64,000 bases of DNA, taken from CAIVAT01 sp037128705. Lineage in GTDB: Bacteria > Bacteroidota > Bacteroidia > Bacteroidales > FEN-979. The stretch is taken from assembly GCA_037128705.1 (NCBI GenBank), contig JBAXVX010000001.1, positions 186,001-250,000 of the forward strand, given 5' to 3'. The notes beneath the pieces are model-generated. The model ran no database searches, had not been told where the DNA came from, and was given only the letters and a program-made list of their open reading frames with translations. The position numbers and the translations under genes are program-made. Shown here piece after piece: positions 17,350 through 26,736 of this stretch (position 1 is its first letter; every line of letters begins with the position of its first letter).

Positions 17350-18321
17350 TTATACCTCGCAGATATATTGTGTAAGGTTGGTTCCTTTGGGCAGGTCCAG
17401 TTTTTTCCTCAGCCTGATCCTTGAGATTTCGGTACTGGGTGCCGTTATCTTCAGGATATGAGAAATTTCCTTGGTGTTCAGGTTCATGCGTAACAAGGCG
17501 CACAACTTGTGATCGTTGGGAGTAAGTTGCGGGAATTTCTTCCTGAGGCGGTCAAAGAACCCCGGGTGTATTTTCTCAAAGTGTGCCTTGATCCGGTACC
17601 AGTCATTATCAAACTTAATATTTTCATCGATGGTTTTTAACACCCTGGCGATCTCAACCTTTGTGACATTCTTTTCCGTTTTCAGGAGCCGGTTGATATC
17701 CTTTTTGATCAGTCCGATGATCTTGTTTTTCTGAGAGATGAAGATGGAAGAGGTAGCCAGTTCGCGGTTGATCAGGTCAAGCTCCATATGGTGCTTCTGC
17801 TTCAGCAGTTGATTCACCTTCTGCTCGGCACGGATACGTTCCTGAAGACGCAGGTTACGTTCCTTTTCGACTTTTTTACGCTGCTCAATTTCACTTTTGA
17901 GCTCAGAGATGATGCGCTCATTGGTTATTTCCAGGTTGCGCTGATAATTTGCAACCTCGATGGCAGCACGTACCTGGTCAATTTCTACGGGTTTAAAAAG
18001 ATAGGCATAAGGTTTCAGGGAAAATGATTTGGAAAACACCTCATTTTTATTCATGGAGGTGAGGAAGATGATTCCGCAGTTATAATTTTCTGTAAGGATG
18101 CGGGCAGCTTCAATCCCATCCATTTTACCTGCAAGCCTGACATCCATGATGACAATGTCGGGTTCCATCTTGTTCTCCTGAAGATTGGCAATATTTTCAA
18201 TTGCATTCTCTCCTTTGGTATCAATGCCCAGCACTTCATATCCCATGTTGGTCAGTTTGGCCTTCAGGTCATGTGCTATAATTAACTCATCTTCTACAAT
18301 ATACAAACTAATTGGCGCCAT
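17350..18321 (-). CDS. Response regulator with coiled coil and LuxR-type HTH
   Basis: 323 residues. N-terminal receiver domain (about 5-120): acidic pair E10/D11, phosphoacceptor D60 in IVIMDVRLAG, T88 and K110 (YLFKP). A long charged helix, probably coiled coil, spans about 125-200. The C-terminal 65 residues (FPQLTPNDHKLCALLRMNLNTKEISHIL) form a LuxR-like helix-turn-helix. It lies 10 bases downstream of ackA on the same strand with no kinase gene nearby, so it is an orphan regulator likely transcribed with ackA. DNA targets are unknown. Confidence 0.88.
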   Translation of the reverse strand: MAPISLYIVEDELIIAHDLKAKLTNMGYEVLGIDTKGENAIENIANLQENKMEPDIVIMDVRLAGKMDGIEAARILTENYNCGIIFLTSMNKNEVFSKSFSLKPYAYLFKPVEIDQVRAAIEVANYQRNLEITNERIISELKSEIEQRKKVEKERNLRLQERIRAEQKVNQLLKQKHHMELDLINRELATSSIFISQKNKIIGLIKKDINRLLKTEKNVTKVEIARVLKTIDENIKFDNDWYRIKAHFEKIHPGFFDRLRKKFPQLTPNDHKLCALLRMNLNTKEISHILKITAPSTEISRIRLRKKLDLPKGTNLTQYICEV

Positions 18322-18331
18322 AATCAGGTAA

Positions 18332-19546
18332 TTAAATTTTATAATCAGCGTTTGTTACAATATTAAAAGTATCAATGGCAATGACCAGTTCTTCGTTGGT
18401 TGGCATCACCATGGAAACAACCGGTGAACCTGGCCGGGTAAGAATGGCCTCTTTGCCTCTTGTCTTATTCCGTTCGGGATCAAACTGAACCCCGAGGAAT
18501 TCCATGCCTTCCAGAATGCGACGCCGGGTTCCCAGGTCATTCTCTCCAATACCGCCTGCCATAACGATGAGGTCAACTCCGCCCATGGCGGCTGCATAGG
18601 CTCCGATATATTTTTTTACGCGGTAAGCGTACATGTCAAGGGCAAGCTGGGCGCGTTTATTCCCGTTTTCGGCTGCCTGTTCAACATCCCGCATGTCGAA
18701 AGAGATGCCGGATATTCCGCAAATGCCGCTTTTCTTGTTGAACATGGCATTGGTGTCGGCAATGCTAAGGTTTTCTTTTTCTGCCATAAATAACAGAACG
18801 CCAAGGTCTACATCGCCACTGCGGGTTCCCATCATCAATCCTTCAAGCGGGGTAAAGCCCATGGAGGTATCCATCGATTCACCCTGCTTGATGGCAGCAA
18901 CAGAGGATCCGTTCCCCAGGTGGCAGGTAATGATGTTGATTTTGTGGAAATCCTTACCGAGGAAGCGGCAGGCCTTCAGGGCAACATATTTATGTGATGT
19001 TCCGTGGAAACCATAACGGCGGATTTTATATTTTTCATAATATTCATACGGGATCGCATAGAGATATGAAAACTTGGGCATTGTCTGATGAAAAGAGGTA
19101 TCAAACACTGCAACCTGAGGCACATTCGGAAGAATGGCTTCAATGGAAAGAATCCCTTTCAGGTTTGCCGGATTATGCAGCGGGGCCAATTCGATGCATT
19201 TTTCAATATCTTTTTTAACATGTTCGGTAATCAGCGCGCTGGTTTTGAAATTTTCTCCTCCGTGTGCCACGCGGTGCCCGACTGCAACAATTTCATTTTC
19301 ATCTTCAATCACACCGTAAACAGGATCCTTGAGAATTTTCAGAATGAGGTTTATTCCGATCTGGTGATCCGGAACCTCCTGCAGGAGCTTATATTTATCT
19401 TTTCCGGTTACCTGGTGGATGAGCTCGCTGGTGGGTAAACCGATCCGGTCGAGCAACCCTTTCGCCAGGAGATCAGCTTCAGCGGAAATGTCAATGAGTT
19501 GATACTTAATGGATGAACTGCCGCAATTTAATACAAGGATTTTCAT
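18332..19546 (-). CDS. ackA: Acetate kinase
   Basis: 404 residues from the ATG at 19546; upstream codons to 19747 cover the promoter and are not coding. The ASKHA fold starts MKILVLNCGSSSIKYQL (first phosphate loop), with GFHGTSHKYV and the second phosphate loop CHLGNGSSVAAI, and a C-terminal GGIGEN motif. It makes ATP and acetate from acetyl phosphate, so it serves fermentation or acetate activation. The partner gene pta is not in this window. A response regulator follows 10 bases downstream. Confidence 0.97.
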   Translation of the reverse strand: MKILVLNCGSSSIKYQLIDISAEADLLAKGLLDRIGLPTSELIHQVTGKDKYKLLQEVPDHQIGINLILKILKDPVYGVIEDENEIVAVGHRVAHGGENFKTSALITEHVKKDIEKCIELAPLHNPANLKGILSIEAILPNVPQVAVFDTSFHQTMPKFSYLYAIPYEYYEKYKIRRYGFHGTSHKYVALKACRFLGKDFHKINIITCHLGNGSSVAAIKQGESMDTSMGFTPLEGLMMGTRSGDVDLGVLLFMAEKENLSIADTNAMFNKKSGICGISGISFDMRDVEQAAENGNKRAQLALDMYAYRVKKYIGAYAAAMGGVDLIVMAGGIGENDLGTRRRILEGMEFLGVQFDPERNKTRGKEAILTRPGSPVVSMVMPTNEELVIAIDTFNIVTNADYKI

Positions 19547-19630
19547 TGAATCAGTAAAATAGTGAGTTTTTTTCAGTAGTTTTTTCTTCCTCCTGCAAAC
19601 CAAGCATACCGGAGTAAATGTTAGGTTATG

Positions 19631-19661
19631 CAAACATACAACATTATTATCCTCTGGCAAA
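19631..19661 (-). promoter_or_regulatory. ackA promoter, full Bacteroidota consensus
   Basis: On the minus strand TTTG (19661-19658), a 19-bp spacer, then TATGTTTG (19638-19631). Both boxes and the spacing match the phylum consensus. Transcription would start about 75-80 bases before the ackA ATG. Confidence 0.8.
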
Positions 19662-19701
19662 GGATAAATCAAAAATAAACGTAACAAATACTTTTTAATC
19701 G

Positions 19702-19709
19702 TATTTTTG
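19702..19709 (+). promoter_or_regulatory. -7 box of the GH3-family gene
   Basis: TATTTTTG matches TAnnTTTG, 25 bases before the ATG at 19734. This argues against the alternative TTG start at 19707. Confidence 0.5.
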
Positions 19710-19733
19710 GTCACTCCAATCAAGCGTAGTACA

Positions 19734-21254
19734 ATGGCCTTAATCAATTCAGTTGTTTCGTGGCTGATGAAAAAACGAATTCATCAAATTGAACTGTTCA
19801 TGAAGTATCCTCATGAAGTTCAAACGGAATGGCTCAGAAAACTCGTTTCAACTGCCCGCAATACAGAATGGGGGAGGCAATATGACTTCAAATCGATCAT
19901 GACCCCCGATCAGTTCAAGGAACGGCTTCCGCTTTTCGACTATGATTCGATCAAGGGATCGATCGAGCGGTTGCGCCTGGGAGAGCAAAATATCCTGTGG
20001 CCTTCGGAAATAAAATGGTTTGCCAAATCGTCGGGTACAACCAGCGATAAAAGCAAATTTATTCCTGTTTCCCAGGAAGCACTTGAGGAATGCCATTTTA
20101 AGGGAGGGAAGGACCTGCTCTCCATTTATTGCAACAACCATACAGAAACAAAACTATTTGACGGGAAGGCCATTGCCATGGGCGGATCCCATCAGATCAC
20201 AGAGGTAAATAACGAATTGTACTACCAGGGTGACCTCTCTGCCATCCTCATTCAGAACCTGCCGGGCTGGGTTGAATTCATGCGAACGCCCAATCTCGCC
20301 ATTGCACTGATGGACGAATGGGAGAGTAAAATTGAGATGATGGCCAAAGCAACAATCCAGCATGATGTGACCAACATTTCCGGAGTTCCCTCCTGGACCC
20401 TCCTGTTATTTAAACGTGTACTGAAAATAACAGGAAAATCAAACATTCTCGAGGTGTGGCCGAATCTTGAACTCTTTGTTCATGGCGGGGTCAATTTTTT
20501 ACCTTACCGGGAGCAGTTCAGGCAAATCCTGCCTTCAGAAAAAGTGAATTATCTCGAAACCTACAATGCCTCTGAAGGTTTTTTCGGGATTCAGGACAGG
20601 ATCAAAGCGAATGATATGCTTCTGATGCTCGATTATGGCATCTATTATGAATTTATTCCCCTTGACGAGATAGGCCTGGAACAACCCAGGGTATATAGTC
20701 TCGACCAGGTAGCACTGTTTACAAACTATGCCATGGTGATCACCACAAATGCGGGATTATGGCGGTATCAGATCGGGGATACGGTTCAGTTTACCTCCCT
20801 CGATCCCTACCGTATTAAAATCTCAGGCAGGACACGGAATTTTATCAATGCATTTGGTGAGGAATTAATCATTGACAATGCCGAGAAGGCCATGGCCGTT
20901 GCCTGTAATCGCAGCAACGCCATTGTGACCGAGTATACGGCAGCACCGATATATCTTTCGGGCGACCATAAAGGCGCCCATGAATGGCTTATTGAATTTG
21001 AAAAGAAACCCGAAGATCTTGCTTTTTTCACAAGTTCTCTGGATACCGCGCTTAAATCGCTTAATTCCGATTATGAGGCCAAACGATACAACGGATTATT
21101 GCTGGCCGAACCGCTCATCAGGATTGTTCCTACGAACACTTTTTATAACTGGCTTAAAAAGAAAGGCAAACTTGGAGGACAGCATAAGGTCCCGCGGCTT
21201 TCGAACGACCGGAAATATGTGGATGAAATACTGCAATTATTGCAGAAGGATTGA
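19734..21254 (+). CDS. GH3 auxin-responsive promoter family protein
   Basis: 506 residues from the ATG at 19734. The ATP-binding loop of adenylate-forming enzymes is present (KSSGTTSDKSKFIPVS, about residues 100-115), and LETYNASEGFFGIQD carries the second nucleotide motif. GH3 proteins in plants join amino acids to acyl acids through acyl adenylates; the bacterial members, common in Bacteroidota, have no settled substrate. No signal peptide, so it is cytoplasmic. The deoxynucleoside kinase gene starts 35 bases downstream. Confidence 0.9.
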   Translation: MALINSVVSWLMKKRIHQIELFMKYPHEVQTEWLRKLVSTARNTEWGRQYDFKSIMTPDQFKERLPLFDYDSIKGSIERLRLGEQNILWPSEIKWFAKSSGTTSDKSKFIPVSQEALEECHFKGGKDLLSIYCNNHTETKLFDGKAIAMGGSHQITEVNNELYYQGDLSAILIQNLPGWVEFMRTPNLAIALMDEWESKIEMMAKATIQHDVTNISGVPSWTLLLFKRVLKITGKSNILEVWPNLELFVHGGVNFLPYREQFRQILPSEKVNYLETYNASEGFFGIQDRIKANDMLLMLDYGIYYEFIPLDEIGLEQPRVYSLDQVALFTNYAMVITTNAGLWRYQIGDTVQFTSLDPYRIKISGRTRNFINAFGEELIIDNAEKAMAVACNRSNAIVTEYTAAPIYLSGDHKGAHEWLIEFEKKPEDLAFFTSSLDTALKSLNSDYEAKRYNGLLLAEPLIRIVPTNTFYNWLKKKGKLGGQHKVPRLSNDRKYVDEILQLLQKD

Positions 21255-21289
21255 ATCCTTTTTATAATTTTGATCTCAAATTAAAACCT

Positions 21290-21904
21290 ATGCATATTGC
21301 TATCGCCGGAAATATCGGATCCGGGAAAACGACACTGACAGGATTATTGGCCAAGCACTTCGGTTGGGATCCTCATTATGAGGATGTAGATACCAATCCA
21401 TATCTGGGCAGTTTTTACGAGGACATGCAGCGCTGGTCATTTAACCTGCAGATCTACTTCCTCAACAGCCGCTTCAGACAGGTGGTTGATATCCGTAATT
21501 CGGGGAAGACCGTGGTTCAGGATCGGACGATTTATGAAGATGCCTATATTTTCGCCCCCAACCTGCATTCAATGAACCTGATGAGTACGCGGGACTTTGA
21601 AAACTACCGTTCGCTTTTTGACCTCATGAGCACCTTCATTCAGCCTCCTGACCTGCTTATTTATCTCCGGGCCAGTGTTCCTACCCTGGTGAACCAGATT
21701 CAGAAGCGGGGAAGGGACTATGAAAACGCCATACGGCTCGACTACCTCAAGAACCTGAATGAGATTTATGAAGACTGGATTGAAAATTACAAACTGGGCA
21801 AACTCCTGATCATTGATGCTGACACGCTGAAGGTAAGTGAAAACCCTGAAGACCTTGGCGTGGTGATTGAAAAAATCAATGCCCAGTTGCATGGACTTTT
21901 TTAA
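21290..21904 (+). CDS. Deoxynucleoside kinase
   Basis: 204 residues from the ATG at 21290. P-loop GNIGSGKTT at 7-15, the substrate helix EDVDTNPYLGSFYEDMQRWSF, and the DRTIYEDAYIFA motif that replaces the DRS box of this family. Other conserved parts are the LRASVPTLVNQIQKRGRDYE lid region. The enzyme phosphorylates deoxynucleosides (often deoxyadenosine or deoxyguanosine) in salvage; specificity cannot be read from sequence alone. It lies between the GH3 gene and kdsB. Confidence 0.92.
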   Translation: MHIAIAGNIGSGKTTLTGLLAKHFGWDPHYEDVDTNPYLGSFYEDMQRWSFNLQIYFLNSRFRQVVDIRNSGKTVVQDRTIYEDAYIFAPNLHSMNLMSTRDFENYRSLFDLMSTFIQPPDLLIYLRASVPTLVNQIQKRGRDYENAIRLDYLKNLNEIYEDWIENYKLGKLLIIDADTLKVSENPEDLGVVIEKINAQLHGLF

Positions 21905-21982
21905 TGAATTTTTCATTTACTGGTTTCAATTGTGAGCCAGAAGCCTGTCATCCATCAAAGTCCTTCTAATAGTGATTGAAAG

Positions 21983-22729
21983 ATGAAAATTTTAGGCATC
22001 ATTCCTGCCCGTTATGCCTCTACGCGATTTCCGGGAAAACCGCTTGTAGTAATCGATGGAAAGACCATGATCCGCCGTGTTTACGAACAGGCCCTCCTGT
22101 GTGAAGAGCTTGCCAGCGTGATCGTTGCAACGGATGATAAAGCCATATTCAACCATGTCGGGCTGTTTAACGGACGAGTCTGCATGACAAGTGAAGATCA
22201 CCGCAGCGGAACCGAACGTTGTAATGAAGTTGTGGAAATACTCAGGAAAAGCGGGGAGACTTACGATTATATCATCAACATCCAGGGCGATGAACCCTTC
22301 ATCAACCCTGAACAGATCAAACAGGTGGCCGGATGTTTTGATGGCGGACAGGCAAGGCTGGCAACCCTGATAAAAAAAATTACAAACCCGGAAGATCTGT
22401 CCAATCCAAATGTTGTTAAGGTAACCATCGACCGCAGAGGATCAGCGCTGCTTTTCAGCCGTTCGCCCATTCCCTATACCCGCGGGGCGGATCAGAACAA
22501 CTGGCTTTCGGCAACTACCTACTACAAACACATCGGCATTTACGGGTATGAGTCCTCGGTTTTAGCAGACATTGTCTCTCTTCCGGAAACGCCCCTTGAA
22601 AAGGCTGAATCGCTTGAGCAACTCCGCTGGCTTGAACATGGCCTGCATATCAAAACACAAGTTACAGAATATGAAAGTGTTTCAATTGATGCCCCGGCTG
22701 ATTTATTAAAAATTACTAACAGAAGCTGA
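21983..22729 (+). CDS. kdsB: CMP-KDO synthetase
   Basis: 248 residues. Nucleotidyltransferase signature IPARYASTRFPGKPL at the N-terminus, then the SGTERCNEV and NIQGDEPFINP motifs. It activates 3-deoxy-manno-octulosonate with CTP for lipopolysaccharide core synthesis in the cytoplasm. The HU-SPOR gene starts 50 bases downstream. Confidence 0.96.
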   Translation: MKILGIIPARYASTRFPGKPLVVIDGKTMIRRVYEQALLCEELASVIVATDDKAIFNHVGLFNGRVCMTSEDHRSGTERCNEVVEILRKSGETYDYIINIQGDEPFINPEQIKQVAGCFDGGQARLATLIKKITNPEDLSNPNVVKVTIDRRGSALLFSRSPIPYTRGADQNNWLSATTYYKHIGIYGYESSVLADIVSLPETPLEKAESLEQLRWLEHGLHIKTQVTEYESVSIDAPADLLKITNRS

Positions 22730-22779
22730 AAGGTTCATCATTAAACCTGTATCTTAGCGTTTTGTTAACAGAAAGGTAT

Positions 22780-23901
22780 ATGGACATCCGAAATTGTATT
22801 GCAGAATTGTTGTCGTTGCACGACTGTGTGATCATTCCGGGTTTCGGAGGCTTTATTGGCAATTATTCGCCGGCTCACATTGATCCGGTGCATCATTCTT
22901 TCCAGCCGCCGTCGAAAAAACTTCTTTTCAATATCAACCTTAAGCAGAATGATGGTCTTCTGGCCAATACGGTCTCAGCTTCCTTCGGGACTTCGTATCT
23001 GGATGCCTGTCAACTGATCGACGATTTTGCTGAGGAATGCCGGCTGGCATTAAAATCAGGCAAGTCATTTGTCATCCCCGACGTGGGGCGTCTTTACTCA
23101 GGGAGGGAAGGGAACGTTCAGTTTGAACAGGATAAGAAAACCAATCTGCTGCCGGAGGCATTCGGTCTGACCCCGTTCATCTCTCCGCCCATTAGCAGGA
23201 ACACCTCCATGATGAGCCGTGACCGCAACCTTGTTTCGGCCGGAGCCGCTCCCTCGGGGAAAAAAGTATCCTTTCCGCGTTCACTAAAATGGGCTGCCAT
23301 ACTGGCATTGCCAATCGGGGTGGCCGCGCTGATCGGGGTGACCCAATACGATAAAAGCCAGAATGGACCGGACAGCAATGCAGGTATCCTGAGTTCGGTG
23401 TTCTCTCGGTTTTCCTCTACTTCACTGGTGGAGAAAAGGGAGGCACCTCAAACTGCCCCGGATTCACAGGTTCAGTTTGATGGAGCCCCGTCAGCTTTTG
23501 AACAGCAGGGATCAAACCAAGAGATGGCGGACCTTAACAGGGAACCCGCAGTTAACCGTGCTGCAGAAAAAGTGCTGTCAGAGCCGGTCTATGCTGAAAA
23601 CAACCAGAATTTAACTACCGGGAATGAAACTTCGCCTGAATCTTCATCGGAGAATATCGTCTCCGCGGGAACAGAAGAGGCTTTTGTGATAATTGTCGGC
23701 GCCTTCAGGTTAAAGGATAATGCTGAAAGATACGTTGCAGAACTGAAGGAAAGCGGAACCCAGGCCTCTCTTTATGACCGGTCAAAGACCGGCTTGTACA
23801 GGGTCACGATTGGTACATTTTCGCAACGTGAGGAGGCCATGCAATTACTCAATTCTGCAAAAACCGGTGATTTCAGCGGGGCCTGGTTGTTAAAAAAATA
23901 G
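22780..23901 (+). CDS. HU-domain / SPOR-domain cell envelope protein
   Basis: 373 residues from the ATG at 22780. Residues 1 to about 140 match the HU-CCDC81-type bacterial module (LHDCVIIPGFGGFIGNY, then KSFVIPDVGRLY). A single membrane helix lies at about 172-190 (AAILALPIGVAALIGV). A disordered Ser/Glu-rich periplasmic linker follows, and the last 75 residues form a SPOR domain (FVIIVGAFRLKDNAERYVAEL), which binds denuded peptidoglycan glycans at division sites. The cytoplasmic HU-like part and periplasmic SPOR part suggest a division-linked role. It lies 7 bases before trmB. Confidence 0.87.
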   Translation: MDIRNCIAELLSLHDCVIIPGFGGFIGNYSPAHIDPVHHSFQPPSKKLLFNINLKQNDGLLANTVSASFGTSYLDACQLIDDFAEECRLALKSGKSFVIPDVGRLYSGREGNVQFEQDKKTNLLPEAFGLTPFISPPISRNTSMMSRDRNLVSAGAAPSGKKVSFPRSLKWAAILALPIGVAALIGVTQYDKSQNGPDSNAGILSSVFSRFSSTSLVEKREAPQTAPDSQVQFDGAPSAFEQQGSNQEMADLNREPAVNRAAEKVLSEPVYAENNQNLTTGNETSPESSSENIVSAGTEEAFVIIVGAFRLKDNAERYVAELKESGTQASLYDRSKTGLYRVTIGTFSQREEAMQLLNSAKTGDFSGAWLLKK

Positions 23902-23908
23902 TTGATTT

Positions 23909-24574
23909 GTGGCGAAAAAGAAATTAATTCACTTCCAGGAAAATCTTTCCTTTCCATATCTGTTTCAGCCTACTTACAACGATCTTTATCCACGATACGC
24001 GCTACGGTCAAACTGGCATGGTCGCTTTTTCGGAAATGACAGTCCCATTATTCTTGAACTGGGTTGTGGAAAAGGGGAGTATACGGTGGGGCTGGCGGCA
24101 AAATTCCCGGAAAGGAATTTCATGGGGATTGACTGGAAGGGGGCGAGACTCTGGCGCGGGTGCAAAACAGTTGCGGAACAGAAGCTGAACAATGTGGGTT
24201 TTATCCGCACCCAGGTCGATCACATTGAACAGGTTTTCGCACCCGGTGAAATAGCTGAAATCTGGATCACCTTTCCTGATCCGCAGGTCAGAAAAGAGCG
24301 TCGCCGGCTTACCTCGCCTTTTTTCCTGGATAAATATAAAACTATTCTGGCTCCGGGGGGGATCATTCATCTGAAAACCGATGATCCTTCCTTTTTTTCA
24401 TACACGCTGGATGTAATCCGTGAGTTTAACCACTCCCTGCTTTGGGCCACCGATGACCTCTATCACAGCGGAAGCAGTGATGTTGTCACCACCATACGGA
24501 CCTATTATGAAAACCGTTGGCTGGAGATGGGGAAAAAGATTTGCTATTTAAAATTCCAACTCAATTTACAATGA
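23909..24574 (+). CDS. trmB: tRNA (guanine-N7-)-methyltransferase
   Basis: 221 residues starting at a GTG 7 bases after the upstream stop. SAM-binding motif LELGCGKGEYTVGLA, the RTQVDHIEQVF segment, and the TFPDPQVRKERRRLTSP motif typical of TrmB. It methylates G46 in the variable loop of many tRNAs. Its TGA overlaps the next gene's ATG in an ATGA, so the two are coupled. Confidence 0.95.
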   Translation: MAKKKLIHFQENLSFPYLFQPTYNDLYPRYALRSNWHGRFFGNDSPIILELGCGKGEYTVGLAAKFPERNFMGIDWKGARLWRGCKTVAEQKLNNVGFIRTQVDHIEQVFAPGEIAEIWITFPDPQVRKERRRLTSPFFLDKYKTILAPGGIIHLKTDDPSFFSYTLDVIREFNHSLLWATDDLYHSGSSDVVTTIRTYYENRWLEMGKKICYLKFQLNLQ

Positions 24575-26736
24575 AGAAGATCAGTCTGTTGACCCTGATA
24601 TTTATCCTTTTTCGCATGTTCGCTGCTGCAGAGGAGGGAATGTGGATCCCCATGCTGCTCGAGCAGTTGAATATCAAACGAATGCAGGATCTCGGGCTGA
24701 AACTCTCGGCAGAGGATATTTACAGCATAAACAAATCCAGTCTGAAGGATGCGATCGTGCAATTTGGCGGTGGGTGTACGGCCGAGATCGTTTCTCCCCA
24801 GGGACTTATTTTGACAAATCACCACTGCGGACTTGGGGCCATCCAGAAACAAAGTTCGATGGAACATGATTACCTGGCCAACGGTTTTTGGGCAAACTCA
24901 TTTGAAGAAGAGATCCCCTGTCCGGGGCTGTCGGTGACCCTGCTGGTCAGAATGGAGGAGGTAACTGCTGCAGTGCTTGAAGGCGTGGAACCGGGCATGA
25001 ATCAGCTTCAACGATCGCAGATCATCAAACAAAACATTGATAAACTCGAGAAAGCTGCAACCAGGGACACACCATTCGAGGCACGGATCAGGCCTTTTTA
25101 CTATGGCAACCAGTATTTTATGCTGGTAAACCAGGTGTTCAAGGATATCAGGCTCGTAGGGGCCCCGCCGTCGAACATTGGGAAATTCGGGGGCGATACC
25201 GATAACTGGATGTGGCCCAGGCACACGGGTGATTTTTCGATATTCCGGATCTATGCCGGCAAAAACAATGAGTCTGCTGATTACAACGCCGAAAATGTAC
25301 CCTATAAACCGAAAAACCATCTCCCGATATCACTGAAAGGGTACCGGAAAAACGACTTTACCTTCCTGTTGGGATATCCTGCCGGAACGAAGGAGTACCT
25401 GACTTCCGACGGTGTTGATTTAATCGCCAATCATGAAAATCCACTGAGGATCCGGTTACGGAAGCAGCGCCTTGACTGGATGAATTCTGCCATGAATGAA
25501 AGCCGCCCTGTTCGCATTCAGTACACCTCAAAAGCCAATGGAATAGCCAATGGATGGAAGAAAATGATCGGAGAATCTATTGGGATCAAGCGGGTGGACG
25601 GTGTAAAAAACAAGGAACTGGCGGAGCAGAAGTTTCAGACATGGGCCGATTCGATACCTGGGCGGAAAGCCCGTTACGGCGGGTTACTTCCTGCCTTCAG
25701 ATCTGCCTATCAGGATTACCTTCCGGTTGATATGTCAGCCCTTTTCATCAATGAGGCCGGGCAGGGCATTGAGCTGGTGCGGTATGTGGCCGGGTTCAGG
25801 CAGCTTGTTAAACTGAGCAAGGACAAACAGACAACGCCCGATGTTCTCGATAAAGCAATTGCAGGATTAAAAAGTGCAACCCGGGATTTCTATAAAAATT
25901 ATCAGCCCTCCATCGACCAAAAGGTGATGTCGGCCATGCTACGGGAGATGGGAACCAATATGGATATAAAATTTACGCCCGCCATTTGCGCTGAGATCAA
26001 AACCTCTCATAAAAACGACTTTGTTGCCTATACTACCGGACTTTTTGATGCATCAATGTTTACCGATTCGTCGCGGATTCTTGCCTTCCTTGATTCTTAT
26101 AAGGTTTCCAGGTTCAAAAAGCTGGAGAAGGATCCGGCTTTCCGGCTGATGAACAGCATATATGAACGGAATGAAAAGGATATCCAGCCGCTGGCAGCGT
26201 TATACATTGGCCGGCTTGATAGTTTATACCGGATCTATATGGCCGGGTTGATGGAAATGTACCGGGAGAAGAAGTTTTACGCAGATGCAAATTCCACCCT
26301 GCGGTTGGCCTACGGGAAAATTGATGATTATCAGCCGGCAGATGCGGTTGGTTATAACTATTTCACTACGCTAGCTGGGGTGATGCAAAAGGAGGATTCG
26401 ACTATTTTTGATTACCGGGTTGATCCCAGGTTGAAAAAGTTATTCATCAACAGCGATTATAGCCGTTACGGGGATAAAGACGGAACCATGCACGTTGCCT
26501 TTATTGCCAGTAACCACACCACCGGGGGGAATTCAGGAAGCCCCGTACTCAACGCAAATGGCGAACTGATTGGCATCAACTTCGACCGTGACTGGGAGGG
26601 AACCCTCAGTGATATGGTCTATGATCCGGCACAATGCCGCAACATATCCCTCGATATCCGCTATTGTCTTTTCGTGATCGACAAGGTAGCCGGTGCTGAA
26701 AGGCTGATCAAGGAGATGACACTTATTTATCCGTAA
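24571..26736 (+). CDS. S46 dipeptidyl-peptidase, DPP11 type (Asp/Glu-specific)
   Basis: 721 residues from the ATG that overlaps the trmB stop, with a signal peptide (MKKISLLTLIFILFRMFAAA). Catalytic residues of the chymotrypsin-like S46 fold: H85 (TNHHCG), D221 (RHTGDFS) and S655 (GGNSGSP). The S1-pocket residues after the serine read F671-D672-R673. Arginine at 673 is the hallmark of Porphyromonas DPP11, which prefers Asp/Glu at P1; DPP7 has glycine there. Serine and arginine numbers coincide exactly with that reference. It is a periplasmic exopeptidase that releases dipeptides for uptake. The 3' end overlaps the convergent gene by 10 bases. Confidence 0.92.
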   Translation: MKKISLLTLIFILFRMFAAAEEGMWIPMLLEQLNIKRMQDLGLKLSAEDIYSINKSSLKDAIVQFGGGCTAEIVSPQGLILTNHHCGLGAIQKQSSMEHDYLANGFWANSFEEEIPCPGLSVTLLVRMEEVTAAVLEGVEPGMNQLQRSQIIKQNIDKLEKAATRDTPFEARIRPFYYGNQYFMLVNQVFKDIRLVGAPPSNIGKFGGDTDNWMWPRHTGDFSIFRIYAGKNNESADYNAENVPYKPKNHLPISLKGYRKNDFTFLLGYPAGTKEYLTSDGVDLIANHENPLRIRLRKQRLDWMNSAMNESRPVRIQYTSKANGIANGWKKMIGESIGIKRVDGVKNKELAEQKFQTWADSIPGRKARYGGLLPAFRSAYQDYLPVDMSALFINEAGQGIELVRYVAGFRQLVKLSKDKQTTPDVLDKAIAGLKSATRDFYKNYQPSIDQKVMSAMLREMGTNMDIKFTPAICAEIKTSHKNDFVAYTTGLFDASMFTDSSRILAFLDSYKVSRFKKLEKDPAFRLMNSIYERNEKDIQPLAALYIGRLDSLYRIYMAGLMEMYREKKFYADANSTLRLAYGKIDDYQPADAVGYNYFTTLAGVMQKEDSTIFDYRVDPRLKKLFINSDYSRYGDKDGTMHVAFIASNHTTGGNSGSPVLNANGELIGINFDRDWEGTLSDMVYDPAQCRNISLDIRYCLFVIDKVAGAERLIKEMTLIYP

